DNA of 15,804 nt from Desulfovibrionaceae bacterium UBA930 (lineage in GTDB: Bacteria > Desulfobacterota > Desulfovibrionia > Desulfovibrionales > Desulfovibrionaceae): contig DBDO01000179.1 of the NCBI GenBank assembly GCA_002293605.1, forward strand, positions 28,983 through 44,786, read 5' to 3'. Below the pieces are notes generated by a model. It made no database searches. It was not told where the DNA came from and was given only the letters and a program-made list of their open reading frames with translations. Below, piece by piece: positions 6,204 through 14,518 of this stretch (within the stretch, counting starts at the first letter, position 1; every line of letters begins with the position of its first letter). Both the position numbers and the translations under genes were made by a program.

Positions 6204-7067
6204 ATGCAGGAAAAGCGAACGCTCCATACTGCCGCGCTGGTCGTCAAAAAAGGCAATGAGGCGGGGCTTCGTGCCTGCGCATCGGCACAGGCGTGGCTTA
6301 CAGAGCGCGGAGTGCGCTGCCGGGTGCTGGCCTACCCCCAGGAAAATATCGCAAGGCTCCTGCCGCCGGAAAGCGATTTGCTGATTGTGTTTGCGGGCGA
6401 TGGCACCATGGTTTCCGCAGCCCGGCAGCTTGTAGGCATGAATATTCCGATTGTGGGCATCAATTTCGGACGGGTGGGCTTTTTGGCCGAACTCTCTGCG
6501 GAGACATGGCAAAAGGCGCTTGAGGGTGCGCTTGCCTCCGGCTTCAGAACGGAAAAGCGCATGGCCCTGCGCTATCTGCTGCGCCGGGCTGCGGGGGGAG
6601 AACTCCAGGGCGAGGTGGTCAACGATGTGGTTGTGACCAGAGGCAAAGTCGCGCGTCTGGTCCGCCTGAATCTGGGCGTGAATGGCAGGTCTTTTATCAC
6701 GCTTCGCTCGGACGGGCTGATTTTTTCCACGCCAACCGGCGCTTCGGGCTATGCGGGCTCGGCTGGCGGGCCTCTTGTGCTGCCCACGCTCAATGCCTAT
6801 GTCGTAGCCGCGATCTGTCCGTATCTGAGCAGTTTTCCGCCTATGGTGCTGCACCATGAAACGCTTTTCTCCGTTACCATCGGAGAGGCCGCATCAGATT
6901 TATACCTGACCCTTGACGGGCAGGAAGCCTACCCCCTGGCGGAAGGGGATCGGCTTGAGGTCAGCGGAGCGCCGGGGCGCATCCTGATGGCCGATTTCGG
7001 GCTCAACGACTACTTTTCCCGTTTGCAGTATGCCGGTTTTGTTCAGGAAGCCAAACGTCCGGGTTGA
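6204..7067 (+). CDS. nadK: NAD kinase
   Basis: NAD kinase phosphorylates NAD+ to NADP+ with ATP or polyphosphate in the cytoplasm and is normally essential. The 287-residue length is typical. Motifs seen: AGDGTMV at 64-70 (usual GGDGT with the first Gly replaced by Ala), GINFGRVGFL at 85-94, VNDVVVTRG at 139-147 (usually NE), SDGLIFSTPTG at 169-179, then ASGYAGSAGGP at 180-190 and LDGQ further on. The last motif normally reads TGSTAYSLSAGG, so Ser-Thr-Ala is replaced by Ala-Ser-Gly, a mild divergence. The ATG at 6204 follows the preceding stop by two bases, and the purine-rich GGCGGGG inside that gene probably serves as ribosome site. A DUF89-type gene follows after 27 bp. Confidence 0.92.
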   Translation: MQEKRTLHTAALVVKKGNEAGLRACASAQAWLTERGVRCRVLAYPQENIARLLPPESDLLIVFAGDGTMVSAARQLVGMNIPIVGINFGRVGFLAELSAETWQKALEGALASGFRTEKRMALRYLLRRAAGGELQGEVVNDVVVTRGKVARLVRLNLGVNGRSFITLRSDGLIFSTPTGASGYAGSAGGPLVLPTLNAYVVAAICPYLSSFPPMVLHHETLFSVTIGEAASDLYLTLDGQEAYPLAEGDRLEVSGAPGRILMADFGLNDYFSRLQYAGFVQEAKRPG

Positions 7068-7094
7068 TTCTTTTTCAGAGAAAGCAGAGTAAGC

Positions 7095-8837
7095 ATGCCA
7101 CACAATCACCTTCCCCCCCTTTCCAGGGTCAGCGATATACGAATAAGCGGCAATCCCGTTCTTGAGGCCTGGATCTACCATTTTCTGACCGAGAACAATA
7201 TCGAGTACCTGCTCAATCCCTCCATTGTGGCCTCGCCGGAACAATTGCGTTTCATGGTCGCCCTGGATGAGGATCAGGTCTACCTGCCCTGCGATGATGC
7301 CTTGTTTCTTCTTATTTACCGCAGCCAGGAGGCGGAACTTTCGGAGGAATACCTCAAGGTCTGGCGTTTTGTCAGCTCACTCGTGCAAACCTATGATATG
7401 AGTGAAGAAGACTCTAAACGCATTCTCGCCCTGTGCAGTTATCGCTTCAACCTCTTTTTTTCCGAGCGCATGATTCTGCCCTCGCGCATGGCCAAGAGGC
7501 TGCTCGCCATTGTGCTGACGCAGTGCGGCGATCCCGATCCCTTTCAGGAAAAGAAGCGCGCGGCCAATGAACGGGCGGCAAGCCTGTTGGCAAACCCGGC
7601 CTTTAGAGCCGTGCTGCACCAGTGTCCGGCCTTTGATCCGGCTTGCGTGAGCTTGCCCGATATGCGCCATAGCCTGAGCCTTATCGAGATGACCCGCCTG
7701 CTTGCGCTGTCCACCCTGACCCGCCGCCCGGAAGAAGACATAGACCCGGAAGCTGTGCAAAAGGATATTGAGGAAACTGCCGCCACAAGCGCGAATCTCT
7801 GCGCCTTGCTCGGGCCGGAAGATAGCCCGCGTAAGAAAATCCTCTATATCCCCGATGTGGCGGGGGAGTTCATGTTCGATCTGGCCGTGATTCGCGTGCT
7901 CGTGCGCCTGGGGCATCAGGTGGTCCTGGCGCTCAAGGACTCCTTCTATTTTGATTCCCCGACCATCTGGGATATGGACAGCGACCCGCTTTTGAAAAAA
8001 GAGCTGGAAAGCGCGTATTTAAGCCATAATGACAGCCTGACCAAAAATGAACTGCTGCGCCTGCTCAGGGAACATCAATTCCTGATTATCGGCGATGGGC
8101 TTTCCGAACAGATGAACTTACACCGGGCCAGCGTGTCGTTTGCCAGAGCCTGGAAAGAGTGTGATCTGATTATTGCCAAGGGCCGCCGCAACAGCGCGCT
8201 TTTTCTCGGCAGCAGCCACGCCTTTACCCGTGATATGCTCTGCTGCTGGCGCTCCGCAGATAATGCCTTTCACATGGAATTCAAACCCAAAGCCGCCTGG
8301 GCAAGGCAGTTTCCAGAACAGGAGATTCTGGACCGGGCCAGAAAGATTATCGGGGAAATGCGCAATGCCCGTGATAGCGGAAAAACAGTGATGTTCTACA
8401 GCGCCATCATAGGCTCCATTCCAGGACAGACCAGAACAGCCGTGCAACTGGTCGATGCTTTTGTCGCCTATTTGCGCGACCGCCTGGAAAACACCCTTAT
8501 CATCAACCCGGCAGAACATTTTGAAGAGGGCATGGACGGCGATGACCTCATGTACATGTGGGAATACGTGCAGCGTAGCGGCCTTTTGGATGTCTGGCGC
8601 TTTCAGACCGTGGAAGACATAGAAAAAAGCTTTGCCCTGCTTGAACGTAAAGTGCCTTCCGCCTGGTCCGGCAAAGATTCCACCTTTTCCACCGGATGCA
8701 CCAAAGAGATGCGTATCGCCCTTGATATGCAGAAAGAACGCCCGGAGATGCAGATTATCGGCCCCTCGGCGGAAAAATTTTTCCGCCGCAGAGACTATGG
8801 CGTTGGCAAATATTTTGATGCTACTCTTAAAGTATAA
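7095..8837 (+). CDS. DUF89/ARMT1-like domain protein
   Basis: The 580-residue protein resembles the DUF89/ARMT1-like family, metal-dependent proteins of which some are damage-control phosphatases on phosphometabolites. A helical N-terminal half contains DPFQEKKRAANE at 148-159, like the family's DPYxxxK signature. A Rossmann-like C-terminal half opens with ILYIPDVAGEF (249-259) and continues with a DLAVIRVL helix, LGHQVVLALK, and DLIIAKGRRN (357-366). In the family these correspond to DNxGE and KGxxN. Here the metal-site Asn of DNxGE is Val, and the usual NDVTxxD region reads DSPTIWDMDSD, so the active site is diverged. Length exceeds the usual 300-450. No signal peptide or membrane helix. 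It sits 27 bp after nadK, with a poor Shine-Dalgarno. A role in nicotinamide-nucleotide housekeeping is a guess from context. Confidence 0.72.
   Translation: MPHNHLPPLSRVSDIRISGNPVLEAWIYHFLTENNIEYLLNPSIVASPEQLRFMVALDEDQVYLPCDDALFLLIYRSQEAELSEEYLKVWRFVSSLVQTYDMSEEDSKRILALCSYRFNLFFSERMILPSRMAKRLLAIVLTQCGDPDPFQEKKRAANERAASLLANPAFRAVLHQCPAFDPACVSLPDMRHSLSLIEMTRLLALSTLTRRPEEDIDPEAVQKDIEETAATSANLCALLGPEDSPRKKILYIPDVAGEFMFDLAVIRVLVRLGHQVVLALKDSFYFDSPTIWDMDSDPLLKKELESAYLSHNDSLTKNELLRLLREHQFLIIGDGLSEQMNLHRASVSFARAWKECDLIIAKGRRNSALFLGSSHAFTRDMLCCWRSADNAFHMEFKPKAAWARQFPEQEILDRARKIIGEMRNARDSGKTVMFYSAIIGSIPGQTRTAVQLVDAFVAYLRDRLENTLIINPAEHFEEGMDGDDLMYMWEYVQRSGLLDVWRFQTVEDIEKSFALLERKVPSAWSGKDSTFSTGCTKEMRIALDMQKERPEMQIIGPSAEKFFRRRDYGVGKYFDATLKV
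8767..8788. repeat. 22-bp perfect palindrome
   Basis: Positions 8767-8788 read the same on both strands: six GC-only bases, five A, five T, six GC-only bases. It lies inside the last codons of the DUF89 gene and 52-73 bases beyond the ligA stop. As RNA it would make a stable hairpin, but no T-run follows on either strand, so it is not a classical terminator. Confidence 0.6.
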
Positions 8838-8843
8838 CTTTAA
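8827..8843. repeat. Palindrome spanning two convergent stop codons
   Basis: TTAAAGT (8827-8833), a three-base spacer and ACTTTAA (8837-8843) form a perfect 7-bp inverted repeat. The TAA stops of the DUF89 gene (8835-8837) and ligA (8842-8840 on the minus strand) both fall inside it. The stem is AT-rich and weak. It may partly reflect two TAA stops facing each other. Confidence 0.45.
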
Positions 8844-11059
8844 CTATGTTGCCGCTCCGTGCGTGCCAGCCGTAAAAATTCCTGTTCATCCAGTATGCTG
8901 ATGCCAAGGGCTCTGGCCTTATCCAGCTTGGATCCCGGCTCTTCCCCCACCACGAGAAAGTCCAGCTTGCGCGACACGCCGGAGAGTATATCCGCCCCCG
9001 CCGCTTCGGCCAGGGCCTTGGCCTCACTTCTAGAAAGAGAGAGACTGCCGGTAAAAAGCAGCTTTTTGCCTTCCAGGGGGTTTTGATTCTCTCCTGTCTG
9101 TCCCTGTGCGCGCTCTTCCGACCCTGTGAGCAGGGACAGCAGACTGTTCTGCGCAAGCGGCGAGATGATGCCGGAGTGTCGGGCAGCGACCTGGGCGGCG
9201 GTTTGCCGCGCAGGCCTGGCTTGCACGGTCATGACCGGCCAGAGGCCAAGGCCCTTGAGATCCGCAAGAACTTGTTTGTTGCCCGGCTCGGCAAAAAAAT
9301 CGTCAATCGCGGCGGCAACTTCTGGGCCGACATCCGGAATGCGGCAGAGCTGTTCTTCCGTGGCTTCGGACAGAGCCTCGACAGAGCCGAAGGTCCGGGC
9401 CAGGGCCTTGGCGGTCTGCTCCCCTACATGGCGGATGCCGAGCGCGCAGAGAAAACGGGGCAGGGTGGCCGTTGTCCTGGCTTTTTCCAGGGCCGCGACA
9501 AAGTTGGCCGCTGATTTTTCCCCCATGCGTTCAAGGCCGCGCAGCTTTTCTGCCCTCAGGCCAAAGAGATCAGCCGGGCTTTGCACCAGGCCAAGATCCA
9601 CAAGCTGCTCCACCCAGCGGGCACCAACGCCCTGGATGTCCAGCCCTGCTTTGGAGACAAAATGCTTGATCGACTCACGGCGCACGGCAGGGCAGGCGCG
9701 GTTCACACAGCGCCAGGCCGCTTCTCCTGCCTCCCGGCGCACATGGCCGCCGCACTCGGGGCAGGTGGAGGGAAAGATGAATTCCTTTTCCTCGCCCGTG
9801 CGTTTTTCAGGAATTGGCCCGACAACTTCCGGGATCACATCGCCCGCACGCCGTACCAGCACCTTGTCTCCGATGCGCAGGTCTTTGGCCCTGATTTCAT
9901 CTTCGTTGTGCAGGGTGGCCCTGCTCACTGTGACGCCGCCTACACTGACGGGCGTAAGCACTGCCACCGGAGTCAGCACCCCTGTGCGGCCCACCTGTAT
10001 CTGAATATCTTCCAATTTTGTGGCAGCCTGCATGGCTTCAAACTTGAAAGCCACAGCAAAGCGGGGGGCGCGGGCAGTAAAACCGAGGCGCTTTTGCAGG
10101 GGCAGGCTGTTAAGCTTGGCCACAGCCCCGTCCAGCTCAAAGGGAAAAGATTTCCGTTCCCCGGCCAGGGCGCGCTGCCAGGTTTCCACTTCAGCTACAG
10201 AAGGGCACAGGGCCGCGTTTGGGGCAATGGAAAAACCCAGGCTTTGCAGGCCGAGCATGCATTCTTGCTGGCTGTTCCAGGGGGAGGCTTCCTCCTTGAC
10301 TGTCTCTGCAGAAGAGGGCTCAGACCAGACGACCCGCCCCAGGCCGTAGGCCAGAAAGCGTAAAGGACGCTCGGCAGCAACGGTAGAATCCAACTGGCGT
10401 ACCGAACCTGCAGCTGCGTTGCGCGGGTTGGCAAAAGGCTTTGCGCCTCTGGCCTCCTGCCTGAGGTTCAGCGCGGCAAAGTCCTTTTTGGTCATCAGTA
10501 CTTCACCGCGTGCTTCCAGCAGAAAGGGCACAGGCCCGGCATCATCGCGCAAGCGCAAGGGAATGTTTTTGACTGTGCGCATATTGGCTGTGACCTCTTC
10601 GCCGACTTCTCCGTCCCCTCTGGTCAGGGCGCGAACGAGAAGGCCCTTTTCATAGATCAGTTCCATGGCCAGACCGTCCATTTTGGGCTCCATCCAGAAG
10701 GACAGATCCCCTTCACGCACGCCCGGCAGCAGGCGCAGCATTTTTTGCACGAACTCGCGCCATTCCTCCATGCTGAAAACATTGTCCAGGCTATACATGC
10801 GCAAGGAATGCGCATAGCTGGGCAAAGAATCGAGCACCTCCCCGCCCACGCGCAAGGTGGGGGAGTCCGGGCTTTTAAGCGCGGGCCAGCGCTCTTCAAG
10901 CAACACAAGTTCTCGAAACAGGGCGTCATACTCGGCATCGGAAATTTCCGGGTCGTCCTGCACGTAATAGCGCCAGCCATGGTGCTCCAATAGAGTGCGC
11001 AGTTCGGCGGCGCGCAGTTTGGCCTGTTCAAGCGAATCGGAATAGATGTCGGCGTTCAT
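8840..11059 (-). CDS. ligA: NAD-dependent DNA ligase LigA
   Basis: LigA seals 3'-OH/5'-phosphate nicks using NAD+ as AMP donor, in replication and repair. Domains in order: Ia with the HHGWRYYVQDDPEISDAEYD region (26-45); adenylation domain with active lysine 126 in EPKMDG (124-129); OB fold with GDKVLVRRAGDVIPEV (397-412); a zinc finger with Cys433, Cys436, Cys451 and Cys456; helix-hairpin-helix repeats (about 475-610); and a C-terminal BRCT (about 655-735). At 739 residues it is some 60-70 longer than most LigA. The extra length is a polar insert around 245-265 and a long linker at about 615-655 before the BRCT. The ATG at 11059 has only a weak AGG upstream. It is third in the aat-uvrB-ligA operon, 37 bp after uvrB. 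Identification is certain. Confidence 0.96.
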   Translation of the reverse strand: MNADIYSDSLEQAKLRAAELRTLLEHHGWRYYVQDDPEISDAEYDALFRELVLLEERWPALKSPDSPTLRVGGEVLDSLPSYAHSLRMYSLDNVFSMEEWREFVQKMLRLLPGVREGDLSFWMEPKMDGLAMELIYEKGLLVRALTRGDGEVGEEVTANMRTVKNIPLRLRDDAGPVPFLLEARGEVLMTKKDFAALNLRQEARGAKPFANPRNAAAGSVRQLDSTVAAERPLRFLAYGLGRVVWSEPSSAETVKEEASPWNSQQECMLGLQSLGFSIAPNAALCPSVAEVETWQRALAGERKSFPFELDGAVAKLNSLPLQKRLGFTARAPRFAVAFKFEAMQAATKLEDIQIQVGRTGVLTPVAVLTPVSVGGVTVSRATLHNEDEIRAKDLRIGDKVLVRRAGDVIPEVVGPIPEKRTGEEKEFIFPSTCPECGGHVRREAGEAAWRCVNRACPAVRRESIKHFVSKAGLDIQGVGARWVEQLVDLGLVQSPADLFGLRAEKLRGLERMGEKSAANFVAALEKARTTATLPRFLCALGIRHVGEQTAKALARTFGSVEALSEATEEQLCRIPDVGPEVAAAIDDFFAEPGNKQVLADLKGLGLWPVMTVQARPARQTAAQVAARHSGIISPLAQNSLLSLLTGSEERAQGQTGENQNPLEGKKLLFTGSLSLSRSEAKALAEAAGADILSGVSRKLDFLVVGEEPGSKLDKARALGISILDEQEFLRLARTERQHS

Positions 11060-11081
11060 ATGTTTGTAATACCTGTATGCT

Positions 11082-11091
11082 GTGTATACAC
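11082..11091. promoter_or_regulatory. GTGTATACAC palindrome between uvrB and ligA
   Basis: A perfect 10-bp palindrome occupies most of the short uvrB-ligA gap. The gap as a whole is AT-rich compared with its surroundings. It could be an operator or an internal promoter region for ligA, for example in a DNA-damage response, but the sequence does not match the E. coli LexA box and no LexA-type regulator is visible. Confidence 0.25.
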
Positions 11092-11096
11092 TAAAA

Positions 11097-13190
11097 TTAT
11101 TCCCCGGAAGCCGCTTCTCCGCCTGCTTCGCTGATCATAAGATTGTCGCGCAAGAGCCGGATGCGGTCGCGCAGTTCGGCGGCCCGTTCAAATTCCAGTT
11201 CGCGCGCTGCCTCGCGCATTTCTCGCTCCAAACGCTGAATGGCCCTGGCCAGTTCACGGGGGGAGGCGTAGCTTTGGGGAGTTTCGGGCTCTGCTGCCAT
11301 CCGGCCTTTGCCCCTGCCCCGGGCGCTGCCGGGCGCGGGCGCTGAAAAGAGGGAGTCAAAGGGGGTATCCACGTCTTTCAGGATGGTTGCGGGCGTAATC
11401 TTGTGCGTGCGGTTAAAGGCGAGCTGTTTTTCGCGGCGGCGTTCGGTTTCATCCATGGCCGCGCGCATAGAGGCAGTAATGGTATCGGCGTACAGGATGA
11501 CCGCGCCGCGTGCGTTTCTGGCCGCGCGGCCAAAGGTCTGAATCAGGGAACCGGCGGAGCGCAGAAAGCCTTCTTTATCGGCATCCAGAATGGCCACCAG
11601 GGAGACCTCAGGAATGTCGAGCCCCTCGCGCAGGAGGTTGATGCCCACAAGCACGTCAAATTCCCCTTTGCGCAGGGCGTGGATAATGCTCATGCGCTCA
11701 AGGGTGTCGATATCCGAGTGCAGGTATTTTGTCTGTATACCCATGGAGAGGAAGTATTCGGTCAAATCCTCGGCCATGCGCTTGGTCAGGGTGGTGATAA
11801 GAACGCGCTCTCCCGCCTTGGCCCGTTTGCGGCACTCTGCCAGCAAATCGTCCATCTGGCCTTTGGCGGGGCGCACGTCGATCGTTGGGTCCACAAGGCC
11901 GGTAGGGCGGATGATCTGTTCGGCCACAATACCCAGAGAGCGGTCCTTTTCCCATGTGCCTGGAGTTGCCGATACATAGACGGCCTGTCCGATACGCTCC
12001 AGAAACTCTTCAAAGCTCAAGGGGCGGTTGTCCAGGGCTGAGGGCAGGCGAAAGCCGTATTCCACCAGGGTGTTTTTGCGCGACCTGTCGCCCTTGAACA
12101 TGGCCCCCACCTGGGGGATGGAAATGTGTGATTCGTCCACAAAGAGCAGGAAATCATCCGGAAAATAGTCGAGCAGGGTGGCCGGGGCCGATCCGGCTGC
12201 TCTGCCGTCCAGATGGCGGGAATAGTTCTCGATGCCGTTGCAGTAGCCCATCTGTTCCATCATTTCCAGGTCCAGCATGGTGCGCTGTTCAAGGCGCTGG
12301 GCCTCTACAAGCCGTTTGCCCTCTTGCAGGGCGGCGAGCTTTTCCTGCAATTCAACGCGGATGTCGGCAATGGCGCGGTGCAGGTTTTCTTTATCCGAAA
12401 CGTAGTGGCTGGCCGGGTAGATGACGCTCTTGCCGATGCGGGCGAGCACTTCCCCGGTCAGGGGGTCCACTTCGCTCAGGGCCTCGAGCTCATCTCCAAA
12501 AAATTCTAGGCGCAGCGCGCGTTCATGCTCATAGGAGGGGATGATTTCCAAAACGTCTCCGCGCACCCGGAAGGTAGCCCGGTGAAAATCATAATCGTTT
12601 CGCGTATATTGAATGTCCACCAGACGCTCGATCACGCTTTCCATGCTCAGACGCTGGCCCACTTCAAGCGGGATGATCAGTCTGGCGTAAAATTCCGGCG
12701 AACCGAGGCCGTAGATGCAGGAGACCGAGGCCACAATGATGACATCCCGGCGGGTGAGCAGGGCATGGGTGGCGGCGTGGCGCAGCTTGTCGATATTGTC
12801 GTTGATGGAGGAATCTTTCTCTATATAGGTATCTGAGGACGGAACATAGGCTTCCGGCTGATAATAATCGTAATAGCTGACGAAATATTCCACCGCGTTA
12901 TGCGGAAAGAGCCCTCGGAATTCGTTGTACAGCTGGGCTGCCAGGGTTTTGTTCGGAGCCAGAATAAGCGCCGGGCGTTTTGCCCGGGCGATGGTTTGGG
13001 CCATGGTGAAGGTTTTGCCCGAGCCGGTGACCCCGAGCAGAATCTGGTCCCGTACGCCAAGCTCCAAGTTGCTGACCAGCATCTCTATGGCTTCGGGTTG
13101 ATCGCCTTGCGGCGTATAAGCCGTTTCCAGGCTGAATTCCGCCGGGGGGAGAGGGCTTTTGTCAAAAGAGGGGGTGAGTCTGTCTGTCAT
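11097..13190 (-). CDS. uvrB: Excinuclease ABC subunit UvrB
   Basis: UvrB is the damage-verifying helicase-like subunit of nucleotide-excision repair, loaded by UvrA and then recruiting UvrC. The protein has 697 residues, slightly above the common 660-680. Walker A is GVTGSGKT at 53-60. The damage-probing beta-hairpin region is SYYDYYQPEAY at 105-115. The Walker B/DEAD-type box is VDESH at 351-355. A helicase C-terminal half follows, including TLTKRMAEDL and QTFGRAARN. A UVR domain (about 655-690) at the C-terminus contacts UvrC. A Gly/Arg/Ala/Pro-rich linker precedes it at about 620-640. The start codon overlaps the stop of aat as ATGA, so translation is probably coupled. ligA follows after 37 bp, joining incision and sealing functions in one transcript. 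Confidence 0.97.
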   Translation of the reverse strand: MTDRLTPSFDKSPLPPAEFSLETAYTPQGDQPEAIEMLVSNLELGVRDQILLGVTGSGKTFTMAQTIARAKRPALILAPNKTLAAQLYNEFRGLFPHNAVEYFVSYYDYYQPEAYVPSSDTYIEKDSSINDNIDKLRHAATHALLTRRDVIIVASVSCIYGLGSPEFYARLIIPLEVGQRLSMESVIERLVDIQYTRNDYDFHRATFRVRGDVLEIIPSYEHERALRLEFFGDELEALSEVDPLTGEVLARIGKSVIYPASHYVSDKENLHRAIADIRVELQEKLAALQEGKRLVEAQRLEQRTMLDLEMMEQMGYCNGIENYSRHLDGRAAGSAPATLLDYFPDDFLLFVDESHISIPQVGAMFKGDRSRKNTLVEYGFRLPSALDNRPLSFEEFLERIGQAVYVSATPGTWEKDRSLGIVAEQIIRPTGLVDPTIDVRPAKGQMDDLLAECRKRAKAGERVLITTLTKRMAEDLTEYFLSMGIQTKYLHSDIDTLERMSIIHALRKGEFDVLVGINLLREGLDIPEVSLVAILDADKEGFLRSAGSLIQTFGRAARNARGAVILYADTITASMRAAMDETERRREKQLAFNRTHKITPATILKDVDTPFDSLFSAPAPGSARGRGKGRMAAEPETPQSYASPRELARAIQRLEREMREAARELEFERAAELRDRIRLLRDNLMISEAGGEAASGE

Positions 13191-13897
13191 GCGTCAAGCC
13201 TTTCGCCTGCGGGTATGCCGCCCTCCCAACTGCCTCGGCGCAAGGGGGCAGCAAGGGCGCATTTCAAGCGCTCCAGAAATTCGCTTCTGGGCACGGCTTT
13301 CGCTCCAAAGCGAAGAAGGTTGTGGGTGACCTGCTGGCAGTCGATAAGGCTGAAGGAGGCCTTTTGCAATGCGCTGACCAGATGGGCAAAGGCCGCCTTG
13401 GAGGCATCGGGCCTGCGAAAAAACATGGATTCTCCGAAAAAGGCCGAGCCCAGAGATATGCCATACAGCCCGCCCGCGAGTTCGCCATTGTGCCATGCCT
13501 CAACCGAATGGGCAAGGCCTAGCTTGTGCAGCGTAGTGTAGGCGGCGATCATCTCCGGCAGCAGCCAGGTTCCGTCATGGTCGCCGCGCGGTTCGGCGCA
13601 GGCGCAGATGACCTCGGGAAAGGCCCGATCAAAGGAGAAGCTAAAGCATGCGCGTTTCAGAGTGCGGGCCAGGGAGCGCGGCAGGTGAAATTCGTACGGC
13701 AGCAGAATGCAGCGCGGATCAGGCGACCACCATAACGGAGGCGAGTCTTCGTGATACCAGGGAAAGAGCCCGGCGCAGTAGGCTGCAATCAGCCGGTGCG
13801 GGGTGAGATCGCCGCCAACAGCAAGCAGGCCGTCTGGCTCGGCGTCAGAGGGGTCGGGAAAGGCTATACCCGTGTCGGGCAGGCGGTAAACAGGCAT
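13187..13897 (-). CDS. aat: Leucyl/phenylalanyl-tRNA--protein transferase
   Basis: Aat transfers Leu or Phe from aminoacyl-tRNA onto proteins with N-terminal Arg or Lys, marking them for ClpS/ClpAP degradation (N-end rule). The length of 236 residues is normal. Signatures: DGLLAVGGDL (22-31), AYCAGLFPWY (39-48), LWWSPDPR (55-62), TWLLPEM (110-116), HSVEAW (130-135), GLYGISLGSAFFGESMF (143-159) and DCQQ further on. The ATG at 13897 gives the family's usual N-terminus; the nearest Shine-Dalgarno-like sequence is distant. The stop overlaps the start of uvrB by ATGA, so it leads the aat-uvrB-ligA operon. I could not identify a convincing promoter in the 211 bp upstream. Confidence 0.95.
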   Translation of the reverse strand: MPVYRLPDTGIAFPDPSDAEPDGLLAVGGDLTPHRLIAAYCAGLFPWYHEDSPPLWWSPDPRCILLPYEFHLPRSLARTLKRACFSFSFDRAFPEVICACAEPRGDHDGTWLLPEMIAAYTTLHKLGLAHSVEAWHNGELAGGLYGISLGSAFFGESMFFRRPDASKAAFAHLVSALQKASFSLIDCQQVTHNLLRFGAKAVPRSEFLERLKCALAAPLRRGSWEGGIPAGERLDA

Positions 13898-13991
13898 GAA
13901 GGCATGGTAACGCCTGCCCGAGGGAAAGGCAATGCGCGCCCGCAGCGTTCAAGAAGAAGCGCTCTTTCGTGAAAAAACTCACACAGGCGGC

Positions 13992-14021
13992 TTGCCCTAT
14001 GACGGTCAAACGCGATATAGG
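13992..14021 (+). promoter_or_regulatory. Candidate promoter for the response-regulator gene
   Basis: TTGCCC (13992-13997), an 18-bp spacer and TATAGG (14016-14021) give a modest sigma70-type match in the divergent gap between aat and the response regulator. The predicted leader is about 80 bases. No other element in 13898-14108 stands out. Confidence 0.25.
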
Positions 14022-14108
14022 CGAAGCGTGGCCGCGTTGCATTCCCTCATACTGTTTTGGGGCTCCCGCTTTCAGGCCCGAATCCTTTTTCCGCAAGGCG
14101 GCATACGT

Positions 14109-14507
14109 ATGGACGGCATCCGCATACTTATTGTCGATGACGAGACAGAAGCCGGGGAAATACTGAGCCTTCGCCTTCGCCGAAGGGGGCTGCTTCCCAT
14201 TTGCGCGTCCAGCGGAGAGGCCGCGCTGGCCCAGCTTGAGCAAAGCCCGGCAGATATCGTGCTTCTGGACATGAAAATGCCCGGCATGGACGGGCTGGCA
14301 ACGCTCAAGCATATTCGGGAAAGCTATCCCGCCCTTCCCGTGATTATCCTCTCCGGGCACGCGGATCTGGATTCCGTTGCCAAAGGCATGGAGCTGGGAG
14401 CCTTTTTCTATCTTATGAAACCGGTCAACCTTGAGGACATTTGTCACAAGATTGAAGACGCGCGGCGGCAGAGCGCCCTGGACGGCGTCTGCGGTCATGC
14501 GACTTAG
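14109..14507 (+). CDS. Single-domain CheY-like response regulator
   Basis: The 132-residue product is a receiver domain with no output domain. The acidic pair is Asp10-Asp11 (ILIVDDE), the phosphoacceptor is Asp54 in VLLDMKMPGMDG, the switch Ser is 82 (ILSGHAD), the aromatic switch residue is Tyr101, and the conserved Lys-Pro is 104-105. All residues needed for phosphorylation by a sensor kinase are present. The ATG at 14109 is chosen because AAGGCGG lies about seven bases upstream and the protein then begins directly at the first beta strand. The frame stays open upstream to 13932, but that extension has no domain character. The next gene starts 11 bp downstream on the same strand. No histidine kinase is in the window, so the signal must come from elsewhere. 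Output is likely by protein contact, and the downstream gene product is the obvious candidate. Confidence 0.9.
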   Translation: MDGIRILIVDDETEAGEILSLRLRRRGLLPICASSGEAALAQLEQSPADIVLLDMKMPGMDGLATLKHIRESYPALPVIILSGHADLDSVAKGMELGAFFYLMKPVNLEDICHKIEDARRQSALDGVCGHAT

Positions 14508-14518
14508 CGCGGCGGCTT

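Noticed and set aside
9126..10004. Long plus-strand frames opposite ligA
   Set aside because: They are antisense to the OB, zinc-finger and HhH regions of an intact ligA. The translation is Arg/Ser/Ala-rich with no motifs.
11070..11095. LexA/SOS box between uvrB and ligA
   Set aside because: CTGTATGC followed by TGTATACAC lacks the symmetric CTGT-N8-ACAG of the E. coli box, and I cannot verify a lineage-specific motif.
13932..14108. 59-residue N-terminal extension of the response regulator
   Set aside because: The receiver fold begins at the ATG at 14109, which has its own ribosome site. The extension has no conserved character and would cover the promoter region.
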